The notes beneath the pieces are model-generated. The model had not been told where the DNA came from. It did no database searches and worked only from the letters and a program-made list of their open reading frames with translations. A stretch of DNA of 64,000 bases, from contig CM082576.2 in NCBI GenBank assembly GCA_040954595.2, positions 18,724,001 to 18,788,000 of the forward strand, read 5' to 3'. The DNA is from Balanoglossus misakiensis (Eukaryota > Hemichordata). Position numbers and translations under genes: made by a program. Shown one piece after another: positions 37,150-50,662 of this stretch. Position 1 is the stretch's first letter. Each line of letters opens with the position of its first letter.

Positions 37150-40100
37150 TTCAAAAATCGACGATATTTTGAGATTTTGCAAAGTCGAAAATTTGTCATC
37201 TTTTGATGATTTTCACCCATGATTTTTTCAAAAATCGACAAAATTTTTAGATTTTGCAAAGTCGAAAATTTGTCATTTTTTGATTATTTTCACCCATGAT
37301 TTTTTTCAAAAATCGACAAAATTTTTAGATTTTGCAAAGTCGAAAATTTGTCATTTTTTGATGATTTTCACCCATGATTTTTTTTCAAAAATGTACGAAA
37401 TTTTGAGATTTTGCAAAGTCGAAAATTTGTCGTTTTTGATGATTTTCACCAATGATTTTTTCAAAAATCGACAAAATTTTGAGATTTTGCAAAGACGAAA
37501 ATTTGTCATTTTTTGATGATTTTCACCCATGATTTTTTTCAAAAGTCGACGAAATTTTGAGATTTTGCAAAGACAAAATTTTTTCATTTTTTGATGATTT
37601 TCACCCGTGATTTTTTTCAAAAATAGACAAAATTTTGAGATTTTGCAAAGTCGAAAATTTGTAATTTTTTGATGATTTTCACCCATGTTTTTTTCAAAAT
37701 TGAACGAACCCATGATTTTTTTCAAAAATCGACGAAATTTTGAGATTTTGCAAAGTCGAAAATTTGTCATTTTTTGATGATTTTCACCCATGATTTTTTT
37801 CAAAAATCGACAAAATTTTTAGATTTTGCAAAGTCGAAAATTTGTCATTTTTTGGTTATTTTCACCCATGATTTTTTTCAAAAATCGACAAAATTTTTAG
37901 ATTTTGCAAAGTCGAAAATTTGTCATTTTTTGATGATTTTCACCATGATTTTTTTTTTAAAAATCGACGAAATTTTGAGATTTTGCAAAGACAAAATTTT
38001 TTCATTTTTTGATGATTTTCACCCGTGATTTTTTTCAAAAATAGACAAAATTTTGAGATTTTGCAAAGTCGAAAATTTGTAATTTTTTGATGATTTTCAC
38101 CCATGTTTTTTTCAAAATTGAACGAACCCATGATTTTTTTCAAAAATCGACAAAATTTTGAGATTTTGCAAAGACGAAAATTGTCATTTTTTGATGATTT
38201 TCACCCATGATTTTTTTCAAAAGTCGACGAAATTTTGAGATTTTGCAAAGACAAAATTTTTTCATTTTTTGATGATTTTTCACCCGTGATTTTTTTCAAA
38301 AATAGACAAAATTTTGAGATTTTGCAAAGTCGAAAATTTGTCATTTTTTGATGATTTTCACCATGATTTTTTTTTTAAAAATCGACGAAATTTTTAGATT
38401 TTGCAAAGACGAAAATTTGTCATTTTTTGATGATTTTCACCCATGATTTTTTTTCAAAATTGAACGAACCCATGATTTTTTTCAAAAATCGACGAAATTT
38501 TGAGATTTTGCAAAGTCGAAAATTTGTCATCTTTTGATGATTTTCACCCATGATTTTTTTCAAAAGTCGACGAAATTTTGAGATTTTGCAAAGACAAAAT
38601 TTTTTCATTTTTTGATGATTTTCACCCCGTGATTTTTTCAAAAATAGACAAAATTTTGAGATTTTGCAAAGTCGAAAATTTGTCATTTTTTGATGATTTT
38701 CACCATGATTTTTTTTTTTTAAAATCGACGAAATTTTGAGATTTTGCAAAGACGAAAATTTGTCATTTTTTGATGATTTTCACCCATGATTTTTTTTCAA
38801 AATTGAACGAACCCATGATTTTTTTCAAAAATCGACGAAATTTTGAGATTTTGCAAAGTCGAAAATTTGTCATCTTTTGATGATTTTCACCCATGATTTT
38901 TTTCAAAAATCGACAAAATTTTTAGATTTTGCAAAGTCGAAAATTTGTCATTTTTTGATTATTTTCACCCATGATTTTTTTCAAAAATCGACAAAATTTT
39001 TAGATTTTGCAAAGTCTAAAATTTGTCATTTTTTGATGATTTTCACCATGATTTTTTTTTTAAAAATCGACGAAATTTTGAGATTTTGCAAAGTCGAAAA
39101 TTTGTCATTTTTTGATGATTTTCACCCATGATTTTTTTCAAAAATCGACAAAATTTTTAGATTTTGCAAAGTCGAAAATTTGTCATTTTTTGATGATTTT
39201 CACCCATGATTTTTTTCAAAAATCGACAAAATTTTTAGATTTTGCAAAGTCGAAAATTTGTCATTTTTTGATGATTTTCACCATGATTTTTTTTTTAAAA
39301 ATCGACGAAATTTTGAGATTTTGCAAAGACGAAAATTTGTCATTTTTTGATGATTTTCACCATGATTTTTTTTTAAAAATCGACGAAATTTTGAGATTTT
39401 GCAAAGTCGAAAATTTGTCGTTTTTTGATGATTTTCACCCATGATTTTTTTCAAAAATCGACAAAATTTTGAGATTTTGCAAAGACGAAAATTTGTCATT
39501 TTTTGATGATTTTCACCATGATTTTTTTTTTAAAAATCGACGAAATTTTGAGATTTTGCAAAGTCGAAAATTTGTCGTTTTTTGATGATTTTCACCCATG
39601 ATTTTTTTCAAAAATCGACAAAATTTTGAGATTTTGCAAAGACGAAAATTTGTCATTTTTTGATGATTTTCACCCATGATTTTTTTCAAAAGTCGACGAA
39701 ATTTTGAGATTTTGCAAAGACAAAATTTTTTCATTTTTTGATGATTTTCACCCGTGATTTTTTTCAAAAATAGACAAAATTTTGAGATTTTGCAAAGTCG
39801 AAAATTTGTAATTTTTTGATGATTTTCACCCATGTTTTTTTTCAAAATTGAACGAACCCATGATTTTTTTCAAAAATCGACGAAATTTTGAGATTTTGCA
39901 AAGTCGAAAATTTGTCATCTTTTGATGATTTTCACCCATGATTTTTTTCAAAAATCGACAAAATTTTTAGATTTTGCAAAGTCGAAAATTTGTCATTTTT
40001 TGATTATTTTCACCCATGATTTTTTTCAAAAATCGACAAAATTTTTAGATTTTGCAAAGTCTAAAATTTGTCATTTTTTTGATGATTTTCACCATGATTT

Positions 40101-41580
40101 TTTTTTTAAAAATCGACGAAATTTTGAGATTTTGCAAAGTCGAAAATTTGTCATTTTTTGATGATTTTCACCCATGATTTTTTTCAAAAAATCGACAAAA
40201 TTTTTAGATTTTGCAAAGTCGAAAATTTGTCATTTTTTGATTATTTTCACCCATGATTTTTTTTCAAAAATCGACAAAATTTTTAGATTTTGCAAAGTCG
40301 AAAATTTGTCATTTTTTGATGATTTTCACCATGATTTTTTTTTTAAAAATCGACGAAATTTTGAGATTTTGCAAAGACGAAAATTTGTCATTTTTTGATG
40401 ATTTTCACCCATGATTTTTTTTCAAAAATGTACGAAATTTTGAGATTTTGCAAAGTCGAAAATTTGTCGTTTTTTGATGATTTTCACCCATGATTTTTTT
40501 CAAAAATCGACAAAATTTTGAGATTTTGCAAAGACGAAAATTTGTCATTTTTTGATGATTTTCACCCATGATTTTTTTCAAAAGTCGACGAAATTTTGAG
40601 ATTTTGCAGAGACAAAATTTTTTCATTTTTTGATGATTTTCACCCGTGATTTTTTTCAAAAATAGACAAAATTTTGAGATTTTGCAAAGTCGAAAATTTG
40701 TAATTTTTTGATGATTTTCACCCATGTTTTTTTCAAAATTGAACGAACCCATGATTTTTTTCAAAAATCGACGAAATTTTGAGATTTTGCAAAGTCGAAA
40801 ATTTGTCATTTTTTGATGATTTTCACCCATGATTTTTTTCAAAAATCGACAAAATTTTTAGATTTTGCAAAGTCGAAAATTTGTCATTTTTTGGTTATTT
40901 TCACCCATGATTTTTTTCAAAAATCGACAAAATTTTTAGATTTTGCAAAGTCGAAAATTTGTCATTTTTTGATGATTTTCACCATGATTTTTTTTTTAAA
41001 AATCGACGAAATTTTGAGATTTTGTCATTTTTTGATGATTTTCACCCATGATTTTTTTTCAAAATTGAACGAACCCATGATTTTTTTCAAAAATCGACGA
41101 AATTTTGAGATTTTGCAAAGTCGAAAATTTGTCATCTTTTGATGATTTTCACCCATGATTTTTTTCAAAAATCGACAAAATTTTTAGATTTTGCAAAGTC
41201 GAAAATTTGTCATTTTTTGATTATTTTCACCCATGATTTTTTTCAAAAATCGACAAAATTTTTAGATTTTGCAAAGTTTAAAATTTGTCATTTTTTGATG
41301 ATTTTCACCATGATTTTTTTTTTAAAAATCGACGAAATTTTGAGATTTTGCAAAGTCGAAAATTTGTCATTTTTTGATGATTTTCACCCATGATTTTTTT
41401 CAAAAATCGACAAAATTTTTAGATTTTGCAAAGTCGAAAATTTGTCATTTTTTGATTATTTTCACCCATGATTTTTTTCAAAAATCGACAAAATTTTTAG
41501 ATTTTGCAAAGTCGAAAATTTGTCATTTTTTGATGATTTTCACCATGATTTTTTTTTTAAAAATCGACGAAATTTTGAGA
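37150..41580 (+). repeat. ~4.4-kb segmental copy of 19,680-24,110
   Basis: Collinear with 19,680-24,110 at an offset of 17,468-17,472 through the 2,751-bp unit tail, the c-c module and the first 1,214-bp HOR, including GCAGAGAC in e (near 40,607) and the 16-bp deletion near 41,022. The 37.1-38.8 kb part carries many one-base changes in runs: extra A near 37,099, T6 near 37,222, T5 near 37,432, extra T near 38,277, extra C near 38,625. The partner lacks them. Confidence 0.84.
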
Positions 41581-42260
41581 TTTTGTCATTTTTTGATGAT
41601 TTTCACCCATGATTTTTTTTCAAAATTGAACGAACCCATGATTTTTTTCAAAAATCGACGAAATTTTGAGATTTTGCAAAGTCGAAAATTTGTCATCTTT
41701 TGATGATTTTCACCCATGATTTTTTTCAAAAATCGACAAAATTTTTAGATTTTGCAAAGTCGAAAATTTGTCATTTTTTGATTATTTTCACCCATGATTT
41801 TTTTCAAAAATCGACAAAATTTTTAGATTTTGCAAAGTTTAAAATTTGTCATTTTTTGATGATTTTCACCATGATTTTTTTTTTAAAAATCGACGAAATT
41901 TTGAGATTTTGCAAAGTCGAAAATTTGTCATTTTTTGATGATTTTCACCCATGATTTTTTTCAAAAATCGACAAAATTTTTAGATTTTGCAAAGTCGAAA
42001 ATTTGTCATTTTTTGATTATTTTCACCCATGATTTTTTTCAAAAATCGACAAAATTTTTAGATTTTGCAAAGTCGAAAATTTGTCATTTTTTGATGATTT
42101 TCACCATGATTTTTTTTTTAAAAATCGACGAAATTTTGAGATTTTGCAAAGACGAAAATTTGTCATTTTTTGATGATTTTCACCCATGATTTTTTTCAAA
42201 AATCGACAAAATTTTGAGATTTTGCAAAGACGAAAATTTGTCATTTTTTGATGATTTTCA
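41139..42260 (+). repeat. 561-bp tandem duplication inside the A block
   Basis: Starts at 41,139 and 41,700 are the same b-b(TTTAAA)-c-b-b-c series at 561-bp spacing. The first copy ends in the 16-bp-deleted c, short unit and CATCTTTTG monomer; the second runs on with an intact c. The related block at 44,747 has only one copy, so the extra 561 bp is a copy-number difference between sister blocks. Confidence 0.85.
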
Positions 42261-42753
42261 CCCATGATTTTTTTCAAAAGTCGACGAAATTTTGAGATTT
42301 TGCAAAGACAAAATTTTTTCATTTTTTGATGATTTTCACCCGTGATTTTTTTCAAAAATAGACAAAATTTTGAGATTTTGCAAAGTCGAAAATTTGTAAT
42401 TTTTTGATGATTTTCACCCATGTTTTTTTCAAAATTGAACGAACCCATGATTTTTTTCAAAAATCGACGAAATTTTGAGATTTTGCAAAGTCGAAAATTT
42501 GTCATTTTTTGATGATTTTCACCCATGATTTTTTTCAAAAATCGACAAAATTTTTAGATTTTGCAAAGTCGAAAATTTGTCATTTTTTGGTTATTTTCAC
42601 CCATGATTTTTTTCAAAAATCGACAAAATTTTTAGATTTTGCAAAGTCGAAAATTTGTCATTTTTTGATGATTTTCACCATGATTTTTTTTTTAAAAATC
42701 GACGAAATTTTGAGATTTTGCAAAGACGAAAATTTGTCATTTTTTGATGATTT

Positions 42754-44012
42754 TCACCCATGATTTTTTTTCAAAAATGTACGAAATTTTGAGATTTTGC
42801 AAAGTCGAAAATTTGTCGTTTTTTGATGATTTTCACCCATGATTTTTTTCAAAAATCGACAAAATTTTGAGATTTTGCAAAGACGAAAATTTGTCATTTT
42901 TTGATGATTTTCACCCATGATTTTTTTCAAAAGTCGACGAAATTTTGAGATTTTGCAAAGACAAATTTTTTTCATTTTTTGATGATTTTCACCCGTGATT
43001 TTTTTCAAAAATAGACAAAATTTTGAGATTTTGCAAAGTCGAAAATTTGTAATTTTTTGATGATTTTCACCCATGTTTTTTTTCAAAATTGAACGAACCC
43101 ATGATTTTTTTCAAAAATCGACGAAATTTTGAGATTTTGCAAAGTCGAAAATTTGTCATTTTTTGATGATTTTCACCAATGATTTTTTTCAAAAATCGAC
43201 GAAATTTTGAGATTTTGCAAAGTCGAAAATTTGTCATTTTTTGATGATTTTCACCCAAGACTTTTTTTCAAAAATTTACGAAATTTTGAGATTTTGCAAA
43301 GTCGAAAATTTGTCATTTTTTGATGATTTTCACCCATGTTTTTTTTCAAAATTGAACGAACCCATGATTTTTTTCAAAAATCGACGAAATTTTGAGATTT
43401 TGCAAAGTCGAAAATTTGTCGTTTTTTGATGATTTTCACCCATGATTTTTTTCAAAAATCGACAAAATTTTGAGATTTTGCAAAGACGAAAATTTGTCAT
43501 TTTTTGATGATTTTCACCCATGATTTTTTTCAAAAGTCGACGAAATTTTGAGATTTTGCAAAGACAAAATTGTTTCATTTTTTGATGATTTTCACCCGTG
43601 ATTTTTTTCAAAAATAGACAAAATTTTGAGATTTTGCAAAGTCGAAAATTTGTAATTTTTTGATGATTTTCACCCATGTTTTTTTTCAAAATTGAACGAA
43701 CCCATGATTTTTTTTCAAAAATCGACAAAATTTTGAGATTTTGCATAGCCGAAAATTTGTCATTTTTTGATGATTTTCACCCATGATTTTTCTCAAAAAT
43801 CGACAAAATTTTTAGATTTTGCAAAGTCGAAAATTTGTCATTTTTTGATTATTTTCACCCATGATTTTTTTTCAAAAATCGACAAAATTTTTAGATTTTG
43901 CAAAGTCGAAAATTTGTCATTTTTTGATGATTTTCACCATGATTTTTTTTTTAAAAATCGACGAAATTTTGAGATTTTGCAAAGACGAAAATTTGTCATT
44001 TTTTGATGATTT
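42754..44012 (+). repeat. B-type block (composite repeat), copy 1
   Basis: d, b', e, f, short, a, CACCAATG, AAGACT (43,255), short, a, b', e with AAAATTGTTTC, f, short, then a GCATAGCCG monomer (near 43,745) and TCTC b units. The GCATAGCCG change is private to this block and its copy near 46,400. It resembles the first half of 28,043-29,265. Confidence 0.85.
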
Positions 44013-45729
44013 TCACCCATGATTTTTTTTCAAAAATGTACGAAATTTTGAGATTTTGCAAAGTCGAAAATTTGTCGTTTTTTGATGATTTTCACCCATG
44101 ATTTTTTTCAAAAATCGACAAAATTTTGAGATTTTGCAAAGACGAAAATTTGTCATTTTTTGATGATTTTCACCCATGATTTTTTTCAAAAGTCGACGAA
44201 ATTTTGAGATTTTGCAGAGACAAAATTTTTTCATTTTTTGATGATTTTCACCCGTGATTTTTTTCAAAAATAGACAAAATTTTGAGATTTTGCAAAGTCG
44301 AAAATTTGTAATTTTTTGATGATTTTCACCCATGTTTTTTTCAAAATTGAACGAACCCATGATTTTTTTCAAAAATCGACGAAATTTTGAGATTTTGCAA
44401 AGTCGAAAATTTGTCATTTTTTGATGATTTTCACCCATGATTTTTTTCAAAAATCGACAAAATTTTTAGATTTTGCAAAGTCGAAAATTTGTCATTTTTT
44501 GGTTATTTTCACCCATGATTTTTTTCAAAAATCGACAAAATTTTTAGATTTTGCAAAGTCGAAAATTTGTCATTTTTTGATGATTTTCACCATGATTTTT
44601 TTTTTAAAAATCGACGAAATTTTGAGATTTTGTCATTTTTTGATGATTTTCACCCATGATTTTTTTTCAAAATTGAACGAACCCATGATTTTTTTCAAAA
44701 ATCGACGAAATTTTGAGATTTTGCAAAGTCGAAAATTTGTCATCTTTTGATGATTTTCACCCATGATTTTTTTCAAAAATCGACAAAATTTTTAGATTTT
44801 GCAAAGTCGAAAATTTGTCATTTTTTGATTATTTTCACCCATGATTTTTTTCAAAAATCGACAAAATTTTTAGATTTTGCAAAGTTTAAAATTTGTCATT
44901 TTTTGATGATTTTCACCATGATTTTTTTTTTAAAAATCGACGAAATTTTGAGATTTTGCAAAGTCGAAAATTTGTCATTTTTTGATGATTTTCACCCATG
45001 ATTTTTTTCAAAAATCGACAAAATTTTTAGATTTTGCAAAGTCGAAAATTTGTCATTTTTTGATTATTTTCACCCATGATTTTTTTCAAAAATCGACAAA
45101 ATTTTTAGATTTTGCAAAGTCGAAAATTTGTCATTTTTTGATGATTTTCACCATGATTTTTTTTTTAAAAATCGACGAAATTTTGAGATTTTGCAAAGAC
45201 GAAAATTTGTCATTTTTTGATGATTTTCACCCATGATTTTTTTCAAAAATCGACAAAATTTTGAGATTTTGCAAAGACGAAAATTTGTCATTTTTTGATG
45301 ATTTTCACCCATGATTTTTTTCAAAAGTCGACGAAATTTTGAGATTTTGCAAAGACAAAATTTTTTCATTTTTTGATGATTTTCACCCGTGATTTTTTTC
45401 AAAAATAGACAAAATTTTGAGATTTTGCAAAGTCGAAAATTTGTAATTTTTTGATGATTTTCACCCATGTTTTTTTCAAAATTGAACGAACCCATGATTT
45501 TTTTCAAAAATCGACGAAATTTTGAGATTTTGCAAAGTCGAAAATTTGTCATTTTTTGATGATTTTCACCCATGATTTTTTTCAAAAATCGACAAAATTT
45601 TTAGATTTTGCAAAGTCGAAAATTTGTCATTTTTTGGTTATTTTCACCCATGATTTTTTTCAAAAATCGACAAAATTTTTAGATTTTGCAAAGTCGAAAA
45701 TTTGTCATTTTTTGATGATTTTCACCATG
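44013..45729 (+). repeat. A-type block, copy 2 of composite repeat
   Basis: Matches 40,405-42,680 at offset 3,608 before, and 3,047 after, the missing 561-bp duplicate. It includes GCAGAGAC, GGTTATT, the 16-bp deletion near 44,631 and TTTAAA near 44,885. It ends abruptly near 45,729, where CACCATGATTTTTTTT joins a short unit instead of a full type c. Confidence 0.86.
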
Positions 45730-47246
45730 ATTTTTTTTCAAAATTGAACGAACCCATGATTTTTTTCAAAAATCGACGAAATTTTGAGATTTTGCAAAGT
45801 CGAAAATTTGTCATTTTTTGATGATTTTCACCAATGATTTTTTTCAAAAATCGACGAAATTTTGAGATTTTGCAAAGTCGAAAATTTGTCATTTTTTGAT
45901 GATTTTCACCCAAGACTTTTTTTCAAAAATTTACGAAATTTTGAGATTTTGCAAAGTCGAAAATTTGTCATTTTTTGATGATTTTCACCCATGTTTTTTT
46001 TCAAAATTGAACGAACCCATGATTTTTTTCAAAAATCGACGAAATTTTGAGATTTTGCAAAGTCGAAAATTTGTCGTTTTTTGATGATTTTCACCCATGA
46101 TTTTTTTCAAAAATCGACAAAATTTTGAGATTTTGCAAAGACGAAAATTTGTCATTTTTTGATGATTTTCACCCATGATTTTTTTCAAAAGTCGACGAAA
46201 TTTTGAGATTTTGCAAAGACAAAATTGTTTCATTTTTTGATGATTTTCACCCGTGATTTTTTTCAAAAATAGACAAAATTTTGAGATTTTGCAAAGTCGA
46301 AAATTTGTAATTTTTTGATGATTTTCACCCATGTTTTTTTTCAAAATTGAACGAACCCATGATTTTTTTTCAAAAATCGACAAAATTTTGAGATTTTGCA
46401 TAGCCGAAAATTTGTCATTTTTTGATGATTTTCACCCATGATTTTTCTCAAAAATCGACAAAATTTTTAGATTTTGCAAAGTCGAAAATTTGTCATTTTT
46501 TGATTATTTTCACCCATGATTTTTTTTCAAAAATCGACAAAATTTTTAGATTTTGCAAAGTCGAAAATTTGTCATTTTTTGATGATTTTCACCATGATTT
46601 TTTTTTTAAAAATCGACGAAATTTTGAGATTTTGCAAAGACGAAAATTTGTCATTTTTTGATGATTTTCACCCATGATTTTTTTTCAAAAATGTACGAAA
46701 TTTTGAGATTTTGCAAAGTCGAAAATTTGTCGTTTTTTGATGATTTTCACCCATGATTTTTTTCAAAAATCGACAAAATTTTGAGATTTTGCAAAGACGA
46801 AAATTTGTCATTTTTTGATGATTTTCACCCATGATTTTTTTCAAAAGTCGACGAAATTTTGAGATTTTGCAGAGACAAAATTTTTTCATTTTTTGATGAT
46901 TTTCACCCGTGATTTTTTTCAAAAATAGACAAAATTTTGAGATTTTGCAAAGTCGAAAATTTGTAATTTTTTGATGATTTTCACCCATGTTTTTTTCAAA
47001 ATTGAACGAACCCATGATTTTTTTCAAAAATCGACGAAATTTTGAGATTTTGCAAAGTCGAAAATTTGTCATTTTTTGATGATTTTCACCCATGATTTTT
47101 TTCAAAAATCGACAAAATTTTTAGATTTTGCAAAGTCGAAAATTTGTCATTTTTTGGTTATTTTCACCCATGATTTTTTTCAAAAATCGACAAAATTTTT
47201 AGATTTTGCAAAGTCGAAAATTTGTCATTTTTTGATGATTTTCACC
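45730..47246 (+). repeat. Second B block plus start of third A block
   Basis: Copy of 43,075-44,591 at a constant offset of 2,655, with the CACCAATG, AAGACT (45,910), AAAATTGTTTC and GCATAGCCG markers. Near 47,246 it leaves the core HOR and enters units of the 47-56 kb family, so this is the right edge of the homogenised core. Confidence 0.87.
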
Positions 47247-48838
47247 CATGATTTTTTTCAAAAATCGACGAAATTTTGAGATTTTGCAAAGTCGAAAATT
47301 TGTCATTTTTTGATGATTTTCACCCAAGACTTTTTTTCAAAAATTTACGAAATTTTGAGATTTTGCAAAGTCGAAAATTTGTCATTTTTTGATGATTTTC
47401 ACCCATGTTTTTTTTTTTCAAAAATCGACGAAATTTTGAGATTTTGCAAATTCGAAAATTTGTAATTTTTTGATGATTTTCACCCATGTTTTATTTCAAA
47501 AATCAACGAACCCATGATTTTTTTTCAAAAGAGGACAAAATTTTGAGATTTTGCAAAGTCGAAAATTTGTCATTTTTTGATGATTTTCACCCATGATTTT
47601 TTTCAAAAATCGACGAAATTTTGAGATTTTGCAAAGTCGAAAATTTGTCATTTTTTGATGATTTTCACCCATGATTTTTTTTCAAAAATCGACGAAATTT
47701 TGAGATTTTGCAAAGTCGAAAATTTGTCATTTATTAATGATTTTCACCCATGAATTTTTTTCAAAAATCGACAAAATTTTGAGATTTTGCAAAGTCGAAA
47801 ATTTGTAATTTTTTGATGATTTTCACCCATGTTTTTTTTCAAAATTGAACGAACCCATGATTTTTTTCAAAAATCGACGAAATTTTGAGATTTTGCAAAG
47901 TCGAAAATTTGTCATTTTTTGATGATTTTCACCCATGATTTTTTTCAAAAATCGACAAAATTTTTAGATTTTGCAAAGTCGAAAATTTGTCATTTTTTGA
48001 TTATTTTCTCCCATGATTTTTTTCAAAAATCGACAAAATTTTTAGATTTTGCAAAGTCGAAAATTTGTCGTTTTTTTTCAAAAATCAACGAACCCATGAT
48101 TTTTTTTCAAAAAAGGACAAAATTTTGAGATTTTGCAAAGTCGAAAATTTGTCATTTTTTGATGATTTTCACCCATGATTTTTTTTCAAAAATGTACGAA
48201 ATTTTGAGATTTTGCAAAGACAAAATTTTTTCATTTTTTGATGATTTTCACCCGTGATTTTTTTCAAAAATAGACAAAATTTTGAGATTTTGCAAAGTCG
48301 AAAATTTGACATTTTTTGATGATTTTCACCCATGTTTTTTTTCAAAAATCAACGAACCCATGATTTTTTTTCAAAAATCGACGAAATTTAGAAATTTTGC
48401 AAAGTCGAAAATTTGTCATTTCTTAATGATTTTCACCCATGTTTTTTTTTCAAAAATCGACAAAATTTTGAGATTTTGCAAAGTCGAAAATTTGTAATTT
48501 TTTGATGATTTTCACCAATGTTTTTTTTAAAAATCAACGAACCCATGATTTTTTTCAAAAATTGACAACATTTTGAGATTTTGCAAAGTCGAAAATTTGT
48601 CATTTTTTGATGATTTTCACCCATGATTTTTCTCAAAAATCGACGAAATTTTGAGATTTTGCAAAGTCGAAAATTTTTCATTTTTTGATGATTTTCACCC
48701 ATGATTTTTTTCAAAAATCTACGAAATTTTGAGATTTTGCAAAGTCGAACATTTGTCATTTTTTGATGATTTTCACCCATGATTTTTTTCAAAAATCTGC
48801 GAAATTTTGAGATTTTGCAAAGTCGAAAATTTGTCATT
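47247..48838 (+). repeat. Right border of core: mixed monomers
   Basis: AAGACT at about 47,324, a long-T monomer, TTCG, AAAAGAGGAC, ATTTATTAATG, b-b, then GTCG directly joined to a CAACG short unit near 48,070 (a truncated monomer). d and e fuse near 48,200, then come f, short, AAATTTAGAAATT, ATTTCTTAATG, CACCAATG and TCTC/CTACG/CTGCG monomers. The 48,200-48,838 part recurs at 54,560-55,200 (offset 6,362). Confidence 0.8.
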
Positions 48839-49750
48839 TATTAATGATTTTCACCCATGATTTTTTTCAAAAATCGACGAAATTTGAGATTTTGCAAATT
48901 CGAAAATTTGTAATTTTTTAATGATTTTCACCCTTTTTTTTCAAAAATCAACGAACCCATGATTTTTTTTCAAAAATCGACAAAATTTTGAGATTTTGCA
49001 AAGCCGAAAATTTGTCATTTTTTGATGATTTTCACCCATGATTTTTTTCAAAAATCGACGAAATTTTGAGATTTTGCAAAGTCGAAAATTTGTCATTTTT
49101 TGATGATTTTCACCTATGATTTTTTTCAAAAATCGACGAAATTTGAGATTTTGCAAAGTCGAAAATTTGTCATTTTTTGATGATTTTCACCCATGATTTT
49201 TTTCAAAAATCGACGAAATTTTGAGATTTTGCAAAGTCGAAAATTTGTCATTTTTTGATGATTTTCACCCATGATTTTTTTTCAAAAATCTGCGAAATTT
49301 TGAGATTTTGCAAAGTCGAAAATTTGTCATTTTTTGATGATTTTCACCCATGATTTTTTTTCAAAAAATCGACGAAATTTTGACATTTTGCAAAGTCGAA
49401 AATTTGTCATTTTTTGATGATTTTCACCCATGTTTTTTTCAAAATTGAACGAACCCATGATTTTTTTCAAAAATCGACAAAATTTTGAGATTTTGCAAAG
49501 ACGAAAATTTGTCATTTTTTGATGATTTTCACCCATGATTTTTTTCAAAAGTCGACGAAATTTTGAGATTTTGCAAAGTCGAAAATTTGTCATTTTTTGA
49601 TGATTTTCACCCATGATTTTTTTCAAAAATCTTCGAAATTTTGAGATTTTGCAAAGTCGAAAATTTGTCATTTTTTGATGATTTTCACCCATGATTTTTT
49701 TCAAAAATCTGCGAAATTTTGAGATTTTGCAAAGTCGAAAATTTTTCATT
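48839..49750 (+). repeat. 912-bp HOR of the flank family, copy 1
   Basis: Bounded by TATTAATG at 48,839 and 49,751. It contains eleven 78-bp monomers and two short units (11 x 78 + 2 x 27 = 912): TTCG/GTAATT, CACCC-T8 short unit, GCCG, a, AAATTTGAG, a, CTGCG, A6-TCG, short, b', e-like with GTCGACG, CTTCG and CTGCG monomers. Confidence 0.87.
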
Positions 49751-50662
49751 TATTAATGATTTTCACCCATGATTTTTTTCAAAAATCGACGAAATTTGAG
49801 ATTTTGCAAATTCGAAAATTTGTAATTTTTTAATGATTTTCACCCTTTTTTTTCAAAAATCAACGAACCCATGATTTTTTTTCAAAAATCGACAAAATTT
49901 TGAGATTTTGCAAAGCCGAAAATTTGTCATTTTTTGATGATTTTCACCCATGATTTTTTTCAAAAATCGACGAAATTTTGAGATTTTGCAAAGTCGAAAA
50001 TGTGTCATTTTTTGATGATTTTCACCCATGATTTTTTTCAAAAATCGACGAAATTTGAGATTTTGCAAAGTCGAAAATTTGTCATTTTTTGATGATTTTT
50101 ACCCATGATTTTTTTTTCAAAAATTGACCAAATTTTGAGATTTTGCAAAGCCGAAAATTTGTCATTTTTTGATGATTTTCACCCATGATTTTTCTCAAAA
50201 ATCGACGAAATTTTGAGATTTTGCAAAGTCGAAAATTTTTCATTTTTTGATGATTTTCACCCATGATTTTTCTCAAAAATTGACGAAATTTTGAGATTTT
50301 GCAAAGTCGAAAATTTGTCATTTTTTGATGATTTTCACCCATGTTTTTTTTCAAAATTGAACGAACCCATGATTTTTTTCAAAAATCGACAAAATTTTGA
50401 GATTTTGCAAAGACGAAAATTTGTCATTTTTTGATGATTTTCACCCATGATTTTTTTCAAAAGTCGACGAAATTTTGAGATTTTGCAAAGTCGAAAATTT
50501 GTCATTTTTTGATGATTTTCACCCATGATTTTTTTCAAAAATCTACGAAATTTTGAGATTTTGCAAAGTCGAAAATTTGTCATTTTTTGATGATTTTCAC
50601 CCATGATTTTTTTCAAAAATCTGCGAAATTTTGAGATTTTGCAAAGTCGAAAATTTGTCATT
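49751..50662 (+). repeat. 912-bp HOR of the flank family, copy 2
   Basis: Same length and boundary markers as the preceding copy (next TATTAATG at 50,663). Three middle monomers are replaced by ATTGACC/GCCG and two TCTC monomers, and GTGTCATT occurs near 50,001. Equal length with different internal monomers suggests exchange of a whole-monomer block between HOR copies. Confidence 0.86.
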
